Source: Bacteroides sp. 43_108
GTDB taxonomy: Bacteria; Bacteroidota; Bacteroidia; Bacteroidales; Bacteroidaceae
DNA length: 64,000 nucleotides
Assembly (NCBI GenBank): GCA_001915545.1
Contig: MNQS01000132.1
Location: forward strand, 1-64,000
Direction of reading: 5' to 3'
Part shown: positions 8,440 to 17,670 of the stretch, in pieces
Layout of the letters: every line of letters begins with the position of its first letter
Position numbering within the stretch: the stretch's first letter is position 1
Notes under the pieces: model-generated
Seen by the model: the letters and a program-made list of their open reading frames with translations, nothing else
Database searches by the model: none
Told to the model about the DNA's origin: nothing
Program-made: the position numbers and the translations under genes

Positions 8440-9840
8440 TTACCAGCAACTAATATCTTCCTCGATATCCTTCATGCTTCCCTTATGAAATGTAGGGCTT
8501 TTGATGCCGTTTCTTTTCTGCGACAGATAGTCATTAAGGAGGCGGAATGCGTATTTTCCAAGAAGGATGATTGCTATCAGGTTGCAGATAGCCATGAGGG
8601 CCATTGTGAAGTCGGCAAGATTCCATACCAGTTTCAGGCTGGCAACGGAACCGAAATAGACCATACCGCCGACAAGGATACGATATACGTAGACGACCCA
8701 CTTCTTTTGCGTGATGAACTGGATGTTTGCTTCTCCATAGTAGTAATTACCAAGGATACTGCTATAGGCAAAGAACAGAATTGCTATGGCTACGAACAAC
8801 CCGCCGATGCTTCCAATCTCGCTATTAAGGGCTACCTGGGTGAGCTGTATTCCGTCAAGCTGAGCAGAGGTATAAGCTCCACTAAAAAGTATGATGAATG
8901 CTGTGCAAGAACATATAACGAGGGTGTCGGTGAAAACACCGAGCGCCTGAATAAGTCCCTGCTTGGCAGGATGCGTCACGTGCGCAGCCGCAGCTGCGTT
9001 AGGAGCAGATCCCATACCGGCTTCGTTGCTGAAAAGCCCTCTCTTTATTCCCTGCATCAGCGCCGCACCTACACCACCTCCGACTGCCTGTTCGACGCCA
9101 AAAGCATTGCTCACAATCAGACTTATGACATCAGGAAGTTTTGTGATGTTGCACGCAACAATAAACAGGGCCAGGACAATATATCCCAGTGCCATTATAG
9201 GCACGATGACACTGCTGACACTGGCTATTCTATGTATGCCGCCGAATATGATTACGATAGTGAGCAACGTTATTCCCAGCCCCATGAGTTCGGGAGAGAT
9301 ATTAAACGCAGAATTGAATGCGGCACATATTGTGTTGCTCTGAACCGAATTGAAAGCAAAGCCGAAAGTTATCGTTATCAACACGGCAAAAATCACTCCC
9401 ATCCATCTTTTCTTCAGTCCTTTCTCCATATAATATGCCGGTCCGCCGATATAGGAGTGCTTGCCCCGTGTCTTGAACAGCTGGGCCAGAGTGGACTCGA
9501 CAAATGCACTGCTAGCTCCGAGCAGGGCTATAATCCACATCCAGAATACAGCACCAGGACCGCCGACAGTTATTGCCGTGGCCACACCGGCAAGGTTTCC
9601 CGTGCCCACCCTACTTGCCAGCGAAACGGTAAATGCCTGAAAAGACGAAATATGCTTCTCGTGGCCGTTGATTTTAACGGTCGAGTCGCCAAGCAGTCTT
9701 ACCATCTCGCCAATCATGCGAAACTGCACAAACCGCGTCTTGATACTGAACCACACGGCACAGCCCAAGAGCATGGCAATCAAAACGTAAGTCCACAGAA
9801 TATCATTCGCTTCGTTTATTATATAGGTAACAGTATCCAT
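8440..9840 (-). CDS. Alanine/glycine:sodium symporter (AGCS family)
   Basis: The 466-residue integral membrane protein belongs to the alanine or glycine:cation symporter family, which couples uptake of small neutral amino acids to Na+ entry across the inner membrane. About ten to eleven hydrophobic segments are visible. Family signatures include GTGNLAGVATAITVGGPGAVFWMW (a glycine-rich helix around 79-102), the YIGGPAYYMEKGL segment and SNEAGMGSAPNAAAAA in the middle. The ATG at 9840 gives a full-length family member. A -7-like TATCTTTG (9977-9970) lies upstream without a clear -33 partner. The gene stands alone, flanked by the R-M island downstream. Which amino acid it carries cannot be told. 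Confidence 0.92.
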   Translation of the reverse strand: MDTVTYIINEANDILWTYVLIAMLLGCAVWFSIKTRFVQFRMIGEMVRLLGDSTVKINGHEKHISSFQAFTVSLASRVGTGNLAGVATAITVGGPGAVFWMWIIALLGASSAFVESTLAQLFKTRGKHSYIGGPAYYMEKGLKKRWMGVIFAVLITITFGFAFNSVQSNTICAAFNSAFNISPELMGLGITLLTIVIIFGGIHRIASVSSVIVPIMALGYIVLALFIVACNITKLPDVISLIVSNAFGVEQAVGGGVGAALMQGIKRGLFSNEAGMGSAPNAAAAAHVTHPAKQGLIQALGVFTDTLVICSCTAFIILFSGAYTSAQLDGIQLTQVALNSEIGSIGGLFVAIAILFFAYSSILGNYYYGEANIQFITQKKWVVYVYRILVGGMVYFGSVASLKLVWNLADFTMALMAICNLIAIILLGKYAFRLLNDYLSQKRNGIKSPTFHKGSMKDIEEDISCW

Positions 9841-10060
9841 CTTTATTATTATCTATTTTTTGTTTTGTAAAAAATGCGAAAGCAATCGCATCATTGACAG
9901 CTGAGAACAGCAAATGCTATTATATTGTTCATAAAAAACGACATTTTACAAACAAAATATTATCCCGTGCAAAGATAGCAATTTTGATTTCAGCACTGCG
10001 CATCTTCAAAGCACTTTTCGGAAAGAAGAAGACAAACGGAAAGGTCTGAAAGTCTCCGCA

Positions 10061-10130
10061 TGTCATGATACAGATTTACTTTACATTTTTTAATTGTTAA
10101 ATCGATGTAAAGTAAATCTGTATCATGACA
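10061..10130. repeat. Perfect 25-bp inverted repeat
   Basis: Positions 10061-10085 and 10106-10130 are exact reverse complements separated by a 20-nt AT-rich loop. The repeat starts 1 bp after the stop codon of the outer-membrane protein gene. Neither strand has a U-tract after the stem, and the stem is only about one-third GC, so it is not a classical terminator. No flanking target duplication is visible. Confidence 0.85.
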
Positions 10131-10131
10131 G

Positions 10132-10665
10132 TCAAAATGTATAATAGCCTCCAAAGGAAATGTTGCTGTTGTCTACACCCATGCCAAACGTGCTCCTGTC
10201 CGGTCCTCCTTCGTAGCGATAGCCGAAGTAGCCCAGACGTGCGGTGAGGGCAAGGTGGGAACTGACAATCAGCTTGATGCCGGGACGCAGTCCGATGGCC
10301 CAGTCGGTCTTATTCTCAAAACCGTCGTAATCGCCCGTGCCGATGATGAAACCTCCATCGACAAAGAAGCTGACAAGACCGACTTCTGCAATGGTGTAGC
10401 GTGTGAAAGGATTTATGCTTAGATAATTTGCCGAATAGGAATTGCCGATATCAGGATTGTAGTTTGTATGCACCTCGGTAATTCCAACGGCTATATCCCA
10501 TTTGGAATTCAGGCTAATTCCCAATTCCGGAGATATAGAAAGCGAGATGGTGGTTTTCTTCTTGTCGTCATCAACCTTTATGCCCAGGGAGCCTCCCACC
10601 CATATCTGTGCCTGAGATATGGAAGCCATCAAAGCAAACAATGAAAGCAGCAGAATCTTTTTCAT
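10132..10665 (-). CDS. Small outer-membrane beta-barrel protein
   Basis: The 177-residue product has a signal peptide (1-19, cleavage after SQA) and alternating amphipathic strands with glycine and aromatic residues throughout, ending in an aromatic residue (GGYYTF) as expected for an eight-stranded outer-membrane barrel recognised by the BAM machinery. It resembles the generic porin-family/OmpA-beta-barrel group and has no enzymatic motif. A real Shine-Dalgarno AGGAGGA lies about 8-10 nt upstream of the ATG, which is rare in this lineage, and the 5' leader is highly structured (10687-10775). It appears to be a single-gene unit under leader control. Confidence 0.75.
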   Translation of the reverse strand: MKKILLLSLFALMASISQAQIWVGGSLGIKVDDDKKKTTISLSISPELGISLNSKWDIAVGITEVHTNYNPDIGNSYSANYLSINPFTRYTIAEVGLVSFFVDGGFIIGTGDYDGFENKTDWAIGLRPGIKLIVSSHLALTARLGYFGYRYEGGPDRSTFGMGVDNSNISFGGYYTF

Positions 10666-10778
10666 AGCTATATCCTCCTACTCTACCAAGGCTAAACATC
10701 AGTTTCTGACGTGCGGGGACCTTCGACCGAAAACCAGCCTTGCCGGCACTTCAACGGCAAGCGTATGCCCCCGCATCA
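10666..10778 (-). promoter_or_regulatory. Structured 5' leader with alternative pairings
   Basis: In transcript order, TGCGGGG (10775-10769) can pair with CCCCGCA (10718-10712), enclosing a 7-bp stem CTTGCCG/CGGCAAG (10761-10755 with 10745-10739). The strand CAAGGCT (10742-10736) overlaps that stem and can instead pair with AGCCTTG (10693-10687). A small TCAG/CTGA hairpin (10709-10699) follows, then the AGGAGGA ribosome site. A -7-like TATTTTTG (10792-10785) would start RNA close to 10778. The layout looks like a riboswitch or thermosensor-type leader, but I recognise no known class. Confidence 0.5.
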
Positions 10779-10792
10779 TTAATACAAAAATA

Positions 10793-11136
10793 ACAAATTA
10801 CACATAAAAAGCCAGTGTATGATTAAAAATAACCGGCACGAGGGCTGAAAATATGACAATCAGGAAAGAAAAGCGGACTTTTGACAATTGCACTTGACAA
10901 ACGAGGCCGACAGGAGAATGCGGACGAAGGGACAGGCCTGCACCAGTGGGAACAATCAAGCGGAAAAAGAAGCGCGAGGGCTCACGACTGACGGCGCAGG
11001 GGCCAGAAATCCAAGGCGCAAGCGCCCGCATATATGCCCCGAGGGGCTTTTTGATGGGCAAAGGTCTTCATATATTGGAAAATAAAGGTATATTTGCGAT
11101 ACAAACTATAAAAAACATCTTACCTTATCAAGAATT
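10793..11136. other. Intergenic region, no supported gene
   Basis: This segment between the divergent outer-membrane protein and GH105 genes is more GC-rich than its surroundings. It has one half-site GCGAGGGCTC (10974-10983) of the 56-bp dispersed repeat, a GGCGC/GCGCC mini-hairpin and a GCCC/GGGC stem with five T (11035-11051) that could be a weak terminator or attenuator on the plus strand. Open frames of 60-87 codons exist on both strands but overlap one another and resemble nothing. Confidence 0.4.
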
Positions 11137-12564
11137 ATGAGAAATAACAGAATCAGTTCAATTGCTTGCATGCTGGCATTGGGGTTGGCATGCGTACCTG
11201 CACATGCGCAGAACAATGGGGAAATAAACGACATGACTACTCCGCTCCACCTGCTCAAACCTGAATACAAGGTGCCTTACGGCGAACTCACAGTCGAGGA
11301 GGTGAAGGCATCAATCGACAGGGTGTTTGCATACATCGAGAGCAACACTCCGGTGAAGGTGCTCGACAAGGACGGCAAGGAGGTGAAGAACTACAAGAAG
11401 ATTCCGCACGGGGCAACTCTCGACCGCGGTGCGTTCCGCATCGGAAGCTACGAATGGGGCGTGACATATCAGGCCCTGCTGAGCGCGGCCGAGGCTACGG
11501 GCGACAAGAAATACAAGGAGTATGTGGACAGGCGTTTCAAGTTCCTTGCAGAAGTGGCTCCAGGATTCAGAAAGCTCTATGACGAATACAAGGACACGGA
11601 CGCACAGATGGAACAGATTCTCCACCCGAAGGCTCTGGACGATGCGGGTGCGATGTGCTGTGCTATGATGAAGGCCGGCGCGGCTGACAAGTCGCTCAAG
11701 CTGGACGACATGATAGAAAACTATTTCGAGTTCATAGAGCACGGCCAGTACAGACTTGCCGACGGCACGTTTGCAAGACACAGGCCTCAGCACAACACCA
11801 TCTGGCTGGACGACATGTTCATGGGCATACCGTCGATTGCATACAGGGGCGTATACAAGCCTGAAGAATCGAAGAAATATTTCGACGAGGCAACAAAGAT
11901 TTTCAGACAATTCGTGGAAAGAATGTACGTGCCGGAGAAGGGACTGTACAGACACGGCTATGTGGAGGGACTGCACGAACAGCCTACATACCACTGGGCA
12001 AGAGCCAACGGATGGGCCATACTGACAAACTGCGAACTGCTGGACGTTCTGCCTGAGAACCACCCTGAAAGGGCATTTGCGCTCGAACAGCTGAGAAAGC
12101 ACGTGAAGGGTCTGGCAAGCTATCAGAGTTCGGGGGGGTTCTGGCATCAGCTTGTGGACAAGAACGACTCTTACCTGGAGACATCGGCTACAGCAATATA
12201 CGTATACTGCATTGCACACGCCATCAACAAGGGCTGGATTGACGGTATCACGTACGGTCCGGTGGCACAGCTCGGCTGGCACGCAGTGAACACGAAAATC
12301 ACCGACAAGGGACAGGTGGACGGAACATGCGTAGGTACGGGAATGGCCTTCGATCCGGCATTCTACTACTACCGCCCTGCAAACTATCAGGCCGCACACG
12401 GATACGGTCCGGTGATATGGGCCGGCGCAGAAATGATACGTCTGCTCAACAGCTGGTATCCGCGCACGAACGACAGCGGACTGCACTACTACAAGGTGAA
12501 GCAGACAAATCCTTCACCGCTGTTCTATCTGACTGAGGACGGCAAGGGCGAGGCTGTGGAATAA
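11137..12564 (+). CDS. GH105 unsaturated rhamnogalacturonyl hydrolase
   Basis: The 475-residue protein has a signal peptide (1-24, cleavage after AHA) and an (alpha/alpha)6-barrel of the GH88/GH105 type. These enzymes hydrate and release the unsaturated galacturonyl residue left on pectin fragments by lyases. Recognisable stretches are LDDAGAMCCAM (about residues 167-177, containing the position of the catalytic Asp), the HNTIWLDDMFMGIP segment and HWARANGWA. It stands apart from the GH cluster at 33-48 kb. The hairpin at 12605-12646 lies downstream. Function is by family, and substrate specificity inside the family is not certain. Confidence 0.85.
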   Translation: MRNNRISSIACMLALGLACVPAHAQNNGEINDMTTPLHLLKPEYKVPYGELTVEEVKASIDRVFAYIESNTPVKVLDKDGKEVKNYKKIPHGATLDRGAFRIGSYEWGVTYQALLSAAEATGDKKYKEYVDRRFKFLAEVAPGFRKLYDEYKDTDAQMEQILHPKALDDAGAMCCAMMKAGAADKSLKLDDMIENYFEFIEHGQYRLADGTFARHRPQHNTIWLDDMFMGIPSIAYRGVYKPEESKKYFDEATKIFRQFVERMYVPEKGLYRHGYVEGLHEQPTYHWARANGWAILTNCELLDVLPENHPERAFALEQLRKHVKGLASYQSSGGFWHQLVDKNDSYLETSATAIYVYCIAHAINKGWIDGITYGPVAQLGWHAVNTKITDKGQVDGTCVGTGMAFDPAFYYYRPANYQAAHGYGPVIWAGAEMIRLLNSWYPRTNDSGLHYYKVKQTNPSPLFYLTEDGKGEAVE

Positions 12565-12589
12565 CCACAGGCCTGCGCCGCAATGCCGA

Positions 12590-12646
12590 AAACCAATAAA
12601 AAGAAGGCCATCAGGTTTATGCCGCTCCCGGCATTCCTGATGGCCT
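12590..12646 (-). terminator. Terminator of the pst operon
   Basis: An 11-bp stem AGGCCATCAGG (12605-12615) with CCTGATGGCCT (12636-12646) encloses a second stem, ATGCCG/CGGCAT. On the minus strand it is followed by TTCTTTTTATT, so it ends leftward transcription from pstB. On the plus strand there is no U-tract, but the stem may still shield the GH105 mRNA. Confidence 0.8.
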
Positions 12647-12721
12647 GAAATATATACACGGCGCGTTAAAGGGAAATAGGAACTGTGCGCCGTGCTCCAA
12701 AACATGTATGCTTTTTTTCCT

Positions 12722-13492
12722 TTATCCCATCTTTCCTGTGAGGTAAGCACGTGTGCGCTCATCACGAGGGTTGGTGAACATGACGCTTGAGTGGTCGTAC
12801 TCGATGAGCTCGCCCATGTACATGAACATGGAGTAGTCGGAAATACGCTTTGCCTGCGACATGTTGTGTGTGACAATCATGATGGTCACGTTCTTCTTCA
12901 GTTCGACGATAAGATCCTCGATATACTTTGTGGCAATCGGGTCGAGGGCTGAAGTAGGCTCGTCCATGAGCAGGATGTCAGGACGGAGAGCAAGCGAACG
13001 CGCAATGCAGAGACGCTGCTGCTGACCTCCGGAAAGGAATGTTCCGCGCTTTGTGAGCGAATCCTTGACCTCGTCCCAGAGGGCCACGTCGCGGAGATTC
13101 TTCTCGACAATCTCGTCCTTCTCGCTCTTCTTGAGCTTGATGCCGTTGAGGATGTATCCTGCAAGGACATTGTCGTAGATGTTCATAGTCGGGAACGGGT
13201 TAGGACGCTGGAACACCATTCCGATGCGTCGGCGCTCCTCTGTCGGGTGCATGAGCATGATATTCTCTCCGTTGAGCAGAATTTCGCCTGTTACATGTAT
13301 GGCCTTATAAAGCTCGTGCATGCGGTTGACAGCTCGGAGCAATGTACTCTTTCCACAACCTGAAGGGCCCATGATGGCCGTAATAGAATTTTTCTCCACA
13401 TCGGCCGACACATCCTTTACGGCCAGTTTCTTTGATCCGTAGGAGATTGACACATTCTTTATTTCGAGTATCGGATCTTTTATATTTTCCAT
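12722..13492 (-). CDS. pstB: Phosphate ABC transporter ATPase PstB
   Basis: The 256-residue ATPase powers high-affinity phosphate import through PstA/PstC. It shows Walker [10 protein letters not shown] (about 42-50), the ABC signature LSGGQQQR, Walker [13 protein letters not shown] and the H-loop histidine in IVTHN. Length is normal for PstB. Its start overlaps the end of pstA by 13 nt, so the two are translationally coupled. It is the last gene of the operon, followed by the terminator at 12605-12646. No phoU gene follows, although phoU often does. Confidence 0.97.
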   Translation of the reverse strand: MENIKDPILEIKNVSISYGSKKLAVKDVSADVEKNSITAIMGPSGCGKSTLLRAVNRMHELYKAIHVTGEILLNGENIMLMHPTEERRRIGMVFQRPNPFPTMNIYDNVLAGYILNGIKLKKSEKDEIVEKNLRDVALWDEVKDSLTKRGTFLSGGQQQRLCIARSLALRPDILLMDEPTSALDPIATKYIEDLIVELKKNVTIMIVTHNMSQAKRISDYSMFMYMGELIEYDHSSVMFTNPRDERTRAYLTGKMG

Positions 13493-14358
13493 TTTTTCTG
13501 TATTCTTTTAGCTAATAGGTTAAGACAGAGCACGAAGGTGAGCAGGAACAAAGATGCTCCCCAAATGAGGCTCTGAAGATTAGGGTCGTTGAAGAATTCC
13601 CATATCATGAGCGGAACGGCCGACATAGGACGGCTGATGTTCCAGCTTACGGCAGCTCCACCGAGGGCGGTGAACATGAGCGGCGCCGTTTCGCCTACAA
13701 CTCGCGAGATGGCGAGGAGGATACCGGTGAAGATACTTCCGAAGGCTGAAGGGAGCATCACCTGGAGCATTACGCGCCAGTAGCTTCCGCCGAGTGCAAG
13801 ACCGGCTTCCTTGAGTGTCTCAGGGAGAATCTTCATGGTTTCTTCGGTTGAACGTATGATGAGCGGAAGCATCATGATGAAAAGTGCAACGCTTCCGGCT
13901 ATGGCCGAATATCCCTTCATTGGCACTACGACCCAGATGTAGGTGATGATACCGATGATGATGGACGGTGTGCCCTGCAGAAGGTCGGTCAGGTAGCTGA
14001 CAACTGTGGCGAACCACTTTCCGCGGAATTCTGAAAGACAGATGCCACAGAAGATTCCGACAGGGATTGCCACTACGGCCGCCATGACGAGCATGAGGAA
14101 TGTACCCACGATACCATTTGCTATACCTCCCGGAACCGGATCACCGTTGGCCATAGCGAGCATGGCGCTGTAGGCGTTGGGCGTGGCTTCAGTGAGGAAG
14201 GTCCAATTGAGTTGCTTCCATCCCTTTATGAGCACCTCGCCAAGAATGGCGAAAAGCGGTATGGCGGTGAGTCCTGAAAATACGCATACGACGATGTAGA
14301 GAAGCTTGTTCTTGAATATGCGTTTCTGTAGATTAATATCTTTTACCATAATGAGCAA
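13480..14358 (-). CDS. pstA: Phosphate ABC transporter permease PstA
   Basis: This inner-membrane permease has six predicted transmembrane segments and the BPD-transport EAA loop ([20 protein letters not shown]). With PstC it forms the phosphate channel. The widest frame uses a TTG start at 14358. The ATG at 14349 (MVKDINLQK, 289 residues) is the more likely start. It begins a few bases after the pstC stop and overlaps pstB at its 3' end. Confidence 0.95.
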   Translation of the reverse strand: MLIMVKDINLQKRIFKNKLLYIVVCVFSGLTAIPLFAILGEVLIKGWKQLNWTFLTEATPNAYSAMLAMANGDPVPGGIANGIVGTFLMLVMAAVVAIPVGIFCGICLSEFRGKWFATVVSYLTDLLQGTPSIIIGIITYIWVVVPMKGYSAIAGSVALFIMMLPLIIRSTEETMKILPETLKEAGLALGGSYWRVMLQVMLPSAFGSIFTGILLAISRVVGETAPLMFTALGGAAVSWNISRPMSAVPLMIWEFFNDPNLQSLIWGASLFLLTFVLCLNLLAKRIQKKWKI

Positions 14359-14364
14359 TAGTGA

Positions 14365-15222
14365 TTAGACATGCTGAGCACGACGTATGAGAATCTTTCC
14401 TATCATATTGATGACGGCCGTTATGAGGAACAGAATCAGACCGATGGCAATGAGGGCAGACAGCTTGAGTCCGTCGGCCTCGCCGAACTGATTTGCAATG
14501 ATGCTGGCCATGGTGTTGCCTGTCGCTGTGAGCGTATCGGGAATGTCGTTGGTGTTTCCGATAAGCATCGTTACAGCCATTGTTTCACCGAGTGCGCGTC
14601 CGATTGCGAGAATGTAGGCAGAGAAGACTCCAGAACCGGCCATAGGGAAAACGACGCGGCGGATGACTTCGGCACGTGTGGCGCCCATGGCATAAGCTCC
14701 TTCCTTAAGGTCGGACGGCACCATTTTGATGAACTCGGCGCTGAGCGATGCAGCGTAAGGAACAATCATTATGGCAAGCACGAAGGCCGAAGTAAGAATG
14801 CCGGAACCCTGCGGAGAGATGTCAAGCTCGATGAAGAGGGGACGCAGTGCGTAGAATCCCCAGAGACCGTAGATGATGGAAGGGATACCTGCCAGCAGGT
14901 CTGTGACTGTACTCAAAACTGTCGCAACCTTTTTGCCGCGGAAATATTCGCCGACAAAAAGCGCTATAGGAAGAGAGAACGGTATGCAGAACACAAGTGC
15001 AAGGACTGTGGTGAGCATTGTTCCCGTGATGAAAGGAAGTGCACCGTAGCGCTCATTGCCGGGAGTGTAGCTCCATTCATCAGAAATTATGAAATTCCAG
15101 AAGCCAAACTTTTCAAAGGCTCCATACGCATCACAGGCAAGGGACAAGATGATGCCCCCGCCGATGATAGGTATTACGATTGCCGACAGAATAAGAATTG
15201 CTCTGAATATCTTGTCTTGCAT
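14365..15222 (-). CDS. pstC: Phosphate ABC transporter permease PstC
   Basis: The 285-residue permease has six hydrophobic segments and the EAA-type loop around LKEGAYAMGATRAEVIRRVV. It pairs with PstA to conduct phosphate delivered by PstS. Length is normal. It lies 48 bp after pstS and a few bases before pstA, clearly one transcription unit. Confidence 0.95.
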   Translation of the reverse strand: MQDKIFRAILILSAIVIPIIGGGIILSLACDAYGAFEKFGFWNFIISDEWSYTPGNERYGALPFITGTMLTTVLALVFCIPFSLPIALFVGEYFRGKKVATVLSTVTDLLAGIPSIIYGLWGFYALRPLFIELDISPQGSGILTSAFVLAIMIVPYAASLSAEFIKMVPSDLKEGAYAMGATRAEVIRRVVFPMAGSGVFSAYILAIGRALGETMAVTMLIGNTNDIPDTLTATGNTMASIIANQFGEADGLKLSALIAIGLILFLITAVINMIGKILIRRAQHV

Positions 15223-15270
15223 ATTATCGTATTGTGTGAATGTGTTTAAACCTCAGTTTCTGTTTTCAGA

Positions 15271-16338
15271 TTATTTCAAGATAGGCTGTCCGTTGTAGGT
15301 TACAGTCTTGAGATTCTCAAGGCTGAGTTCGACTGCCTTCTTTGGAAGCGGAGCGTAGTGAACTGTTGCTGTAGTCTTCTGTACGCTGTCTGAAAGGATG
15401 TACTTCATGAGGTCGAGTGTTGCCTTAGCCTGATCTTCAGTACGGTCAGAGTAGTTCTGTTCCTGATAGATGATGAGCCATGTGAAACAGCTGATTGGGT
15501 ATGCACCGTCGGCATCAGCATCTGTGATTGAGCATCTTGTGTCCTGAGGGATGTCGCCTGCAGCTGCAGAAATGCTCTCTGTTGAAGGCTTGATGAGCTC
15601 GCCGCGCTTGTTCTTTACGTTTGCGTATGCAATCTTCTGTGCGAAAGCGTACTCAGAACCGATGTATCCGATTGTGTACTTTGTGTTGCTTACGATTCCA
15701 GCTACACCAGGGTTGCCCTTTGCAGCCTGACCTACAGGGAAGTTTACTGACTTGGCAGCACCGTAAGTGGTCTTCCACATTTCGCTTACCTTGCTCAGAT
15801 AGTCGGTGAATACGAATGTTGTTCCACTACCGTCTGAACGGTAAACAGGCATGATGTTCTCAGAAGGAAGTGCTACTCCAGGGTTGAGTTCCTTAAGCTT
15901 TGCATCGTCCCACTTCTTGATGTTTCCTGCAAAGATGTCGGCGATTACTTCTCCTGAAAGATTGAGGTTTTCGATTCCCGGAAGGTTGTAGGCAAGTACA
16001 ACTGCACCCATACATGTCGGGATGTGTACGACCGGCTTCATTTCCTTCATTTCGTCGTCGCTGAGGAAAGCGTCGCTTCCGCAGAAGTCAACGATACCGT
16101 CCTTGAGGTTGCGCACACCGCCGCCGCTGCCGATACCACCATAAGAAATCTTGTCACCGCCGTTGGCGTTATAGTTGTCGAATGTCATTGTGTAGAACGG
16201 AAGCGGGAAAGTTGCTCCTGCACCAGTGAGTTCTACAGATTCACGCTCTGATCCATTATCATTTGCAGTCTTCTGACCGCCGCATGCACAGAACATCAAA
16301 GAGATGATTCCTGCAGCCAAAGCATACATTTTTTTCAT
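15271..16338 (-). CDS. pstS: Phosphate-binding lipoprotein PstS
   Basis: The 355-residue protein binds phosphate and delivers it to PstCA. The N-terminus is a lipoprotein signal with Cys19 in FCACGG as the probable lipidation site. PstS-type sequences are easy to see: GAGATFPLPFY near the N-terminus, the SGGGVRNLKDG loop, and the phosphate-contacting YRSDGSGTTFVFTDYL. It lies 66 bp after the porin gene on the same strand and 48 bp before pstC. Confidence 0.95.
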   Translation of the reverse strand: MKKMYALAAGIISLMFCACGGQKTANDNGSERESVELTGAGATFPLPFYTMTFDNYNANGGDKISYGGIGSGGGVRNLKDGIVDFCGSDAFLSDDEMKEMKPVVHIPTCMGAVVLAYNLPGIENLNLSGEVIADIFAGNIKKWDDAKLKELNPGVALPSENIMPVYRSDGSGTTFVFTDYLSKVSEMWKTTYGAAKSVNFPVGQAAKGNPGVAGIVSNTKYTIGYIGSEYAFAQKIAYANVKNKRGELIKPSTESISAAAGDIPQDTRCSITDADADGAYPISCFTWLIIYQEQNYSDRTEDQAKATLDLMKYILSDSVQKTTATVHYAPLPKKAVELSLENLKTVTYNGQPILK

Positions 16339-16404
16339 ATTTGTCTGTGTTAAAAATGAATATTTCCTAATTGATCTTTTTACTAATTATATGTGGTTTC
16401 CGAA

Positions 16405-17391
16405 TCAGATAGAGAACGAGCAGTTGAGATATGCGTAGTAGCTGTTCTCTGCACCATCGGCTGTAGGGTTCTTTATGCGGAAGTTAGGAGCAAGCTTGAT
16501 GTACTTGCCGAGCTTGAACTCTGCACCGATAAGTCCTGTCATGCAATCATCTTCGGTATTCCAATCATTTTTTGAGGTGAGATAATCCCAGCGTCCGAAC
16601 ACGTTGATGTTCTTGCCGAGACGTACAGTAGAATAGACTGAGTATCCGTTCTGGTCCTGTCCTTCGACATGCGATGCGTTTGCCTGGTAGTTGTATTCGG
16701 CTCCGATGTTGAACGCCTTGCATGAGTAGCCAAGGAAAGTTGCAAAATTGCCTATACCTGTACCGCCGTCAGTACCTTCCTCATTGTAAGAACCGTAGAA
16801 ACGGAGAGTGAGTCCGTTGAGAGGTTTGAGTGTGACGCCTGCTCCATACTGGAAACCGTCGCCTACCTGAATATTCTTGTATCCTTCACCGTTTGCCATT
16901 ATGACATCGGCGCTGATCCAATCTGCAAATCTGTATGCAAACGAAACTCCCAAGTCTGCGCTGCTTCCGAAATCATAAGCGTCCTGAAAAGACTTTTCAA
17001 CATATCGCTTACCCCAGAAAGATTCCTGTGTCTTGAACTGTGTGGTGCTTATGAGACCTCCGCTCAATGTTATGCGGTCGTGCTCCCAAGTAACAAACGC
17101 GTTCTTTGCGTAAGCGATTCGTTCGTAGTCATCGACCTGTCGTGAACGACCGACGTCGATAACTGCCTTCATGGTGAGTTCGTCGTTCAATTTGTACTCG
17201 TAACCGAGATAGCCGCGATTAAGGTTGAAACCTTTGTCTCCATTGTCTTTGCCAAGTCCTGAATGAGCGTCTGTAAAAATTTGTACTATTGCCTTACCTT
17301 TAGGCTGTGATTCAATTGTCTCTGCTTCTTGCGCTCTAACGGAAAAAATCATGCCGCTTAAAACTGCAATTGTGATTAGTTTCTTGTTCAT
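16405..17391 (-). CDS. Outer-membrane porin of the phosphate operon
   Basis: The 328-residue product starts with a signal peptide (cleavage after VRA) and consists of antiparallel amphipathic strands ending in SFSI, as expected for a 16- or 18-stranded porin. It resembles phosphate-selective porins of the OprO/OprP type. The start is placed at the ATG at 17391 (MNKKLITIAV), since the 30 residues upstream in the same frame are not signal-like. It is the first gene of the operon ahead of pstSCAB, so the likely role is passing phosphate across the outer membrane, probably under phosphate control. No obvious Pho-type box was recognised. Confidence 0.8.
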   Translation of the reverse strand: MNKKLITIAVLSGMIFSVRAQEAETIESQPKGKAIVQIFTDAHSGLGKDNGDKGFNLNRGYLGYEYKLNDELTMKAVIDVGRSRQVDDYERIAYAKNAFVTWEHDRITLSGGLISTTQFKTQESFWGKRYVEKSFQDAYDFGSSADLGVSFAYRFADWISADVIMANGEGYKNIQVGDGFQYGAGVTLKPLNGLTLRFYGSYNEEGTDGGTGIGNFATFLGYSCKAFNIGAEYNYQANASHVEGQDQNGYSVYSTVRLGKNINVFGRWDYLTSKNDWNTEDDCMTGLIGAEFKLGKYIKLAPNFRIKNPTADGAENSYYAYLNCSFSI

Positions 17392-17594
17392 CAATTCTCT
17401 TCGTTTTGTTTGACACTGCAAAAATGACATATACGTGTTACACGCCCGTTTAAAAGTTTTTACAAGTTTGTTACAAAACACTATTTTATGCGACTTTGGG
17501 TGTTAAAAAGCTGGCAAGCACGAATGTCGCTAACTAAAACATACACAAAGATTTGCAAACTGTGCAAAAACATGCAGAAAAGGCGGTGAGGGAA

Positions 17595-17632
17595 CAAAAA
17601 AAGCCATCGGGAAGGGATGCTTCCGGATGACT
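17595..17632 (-). terminator. Terminator downstream of metY
   Basis: On the minus strand, AGTCATC and GGAAG pair with CTTCC and GATGGCT around a short CATCC loop, followed by TTTTTTTGTT (17605-17595). It lies about 40 bp after the metY stop codon. Confidence 0.8.
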
Positions 17633-17670
17633 TGAATGAGACAAATGCCTATAGATGTATCGGCTGTTGT

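Noticed and set aside
8419..9870. Long 483-codon open frame on the plus strand
   Set aside because: It lies opposite the AGCS symporter, whose motifs and membrane helices are clear. The plus-strand product is low in hydrophobic structure and resembles nothing.
10798..11061. Overlapping small frames on both strands before GH105
   Set aside because: The frames compete, lack plausible starts and match no family. The high GC there creates open frames by chance.
11311..12486. 391-codon open frame opposite GH105
   Set aside because: It is antisense to a complete GH105 enzyme. Its Cys/Val/His-rich composition is that of a shadow frame.
14371..15249. 292-codon open frame opposite pstC
   Set aside because: It is antisense to a full-length PstC with the expected helices and operon position.
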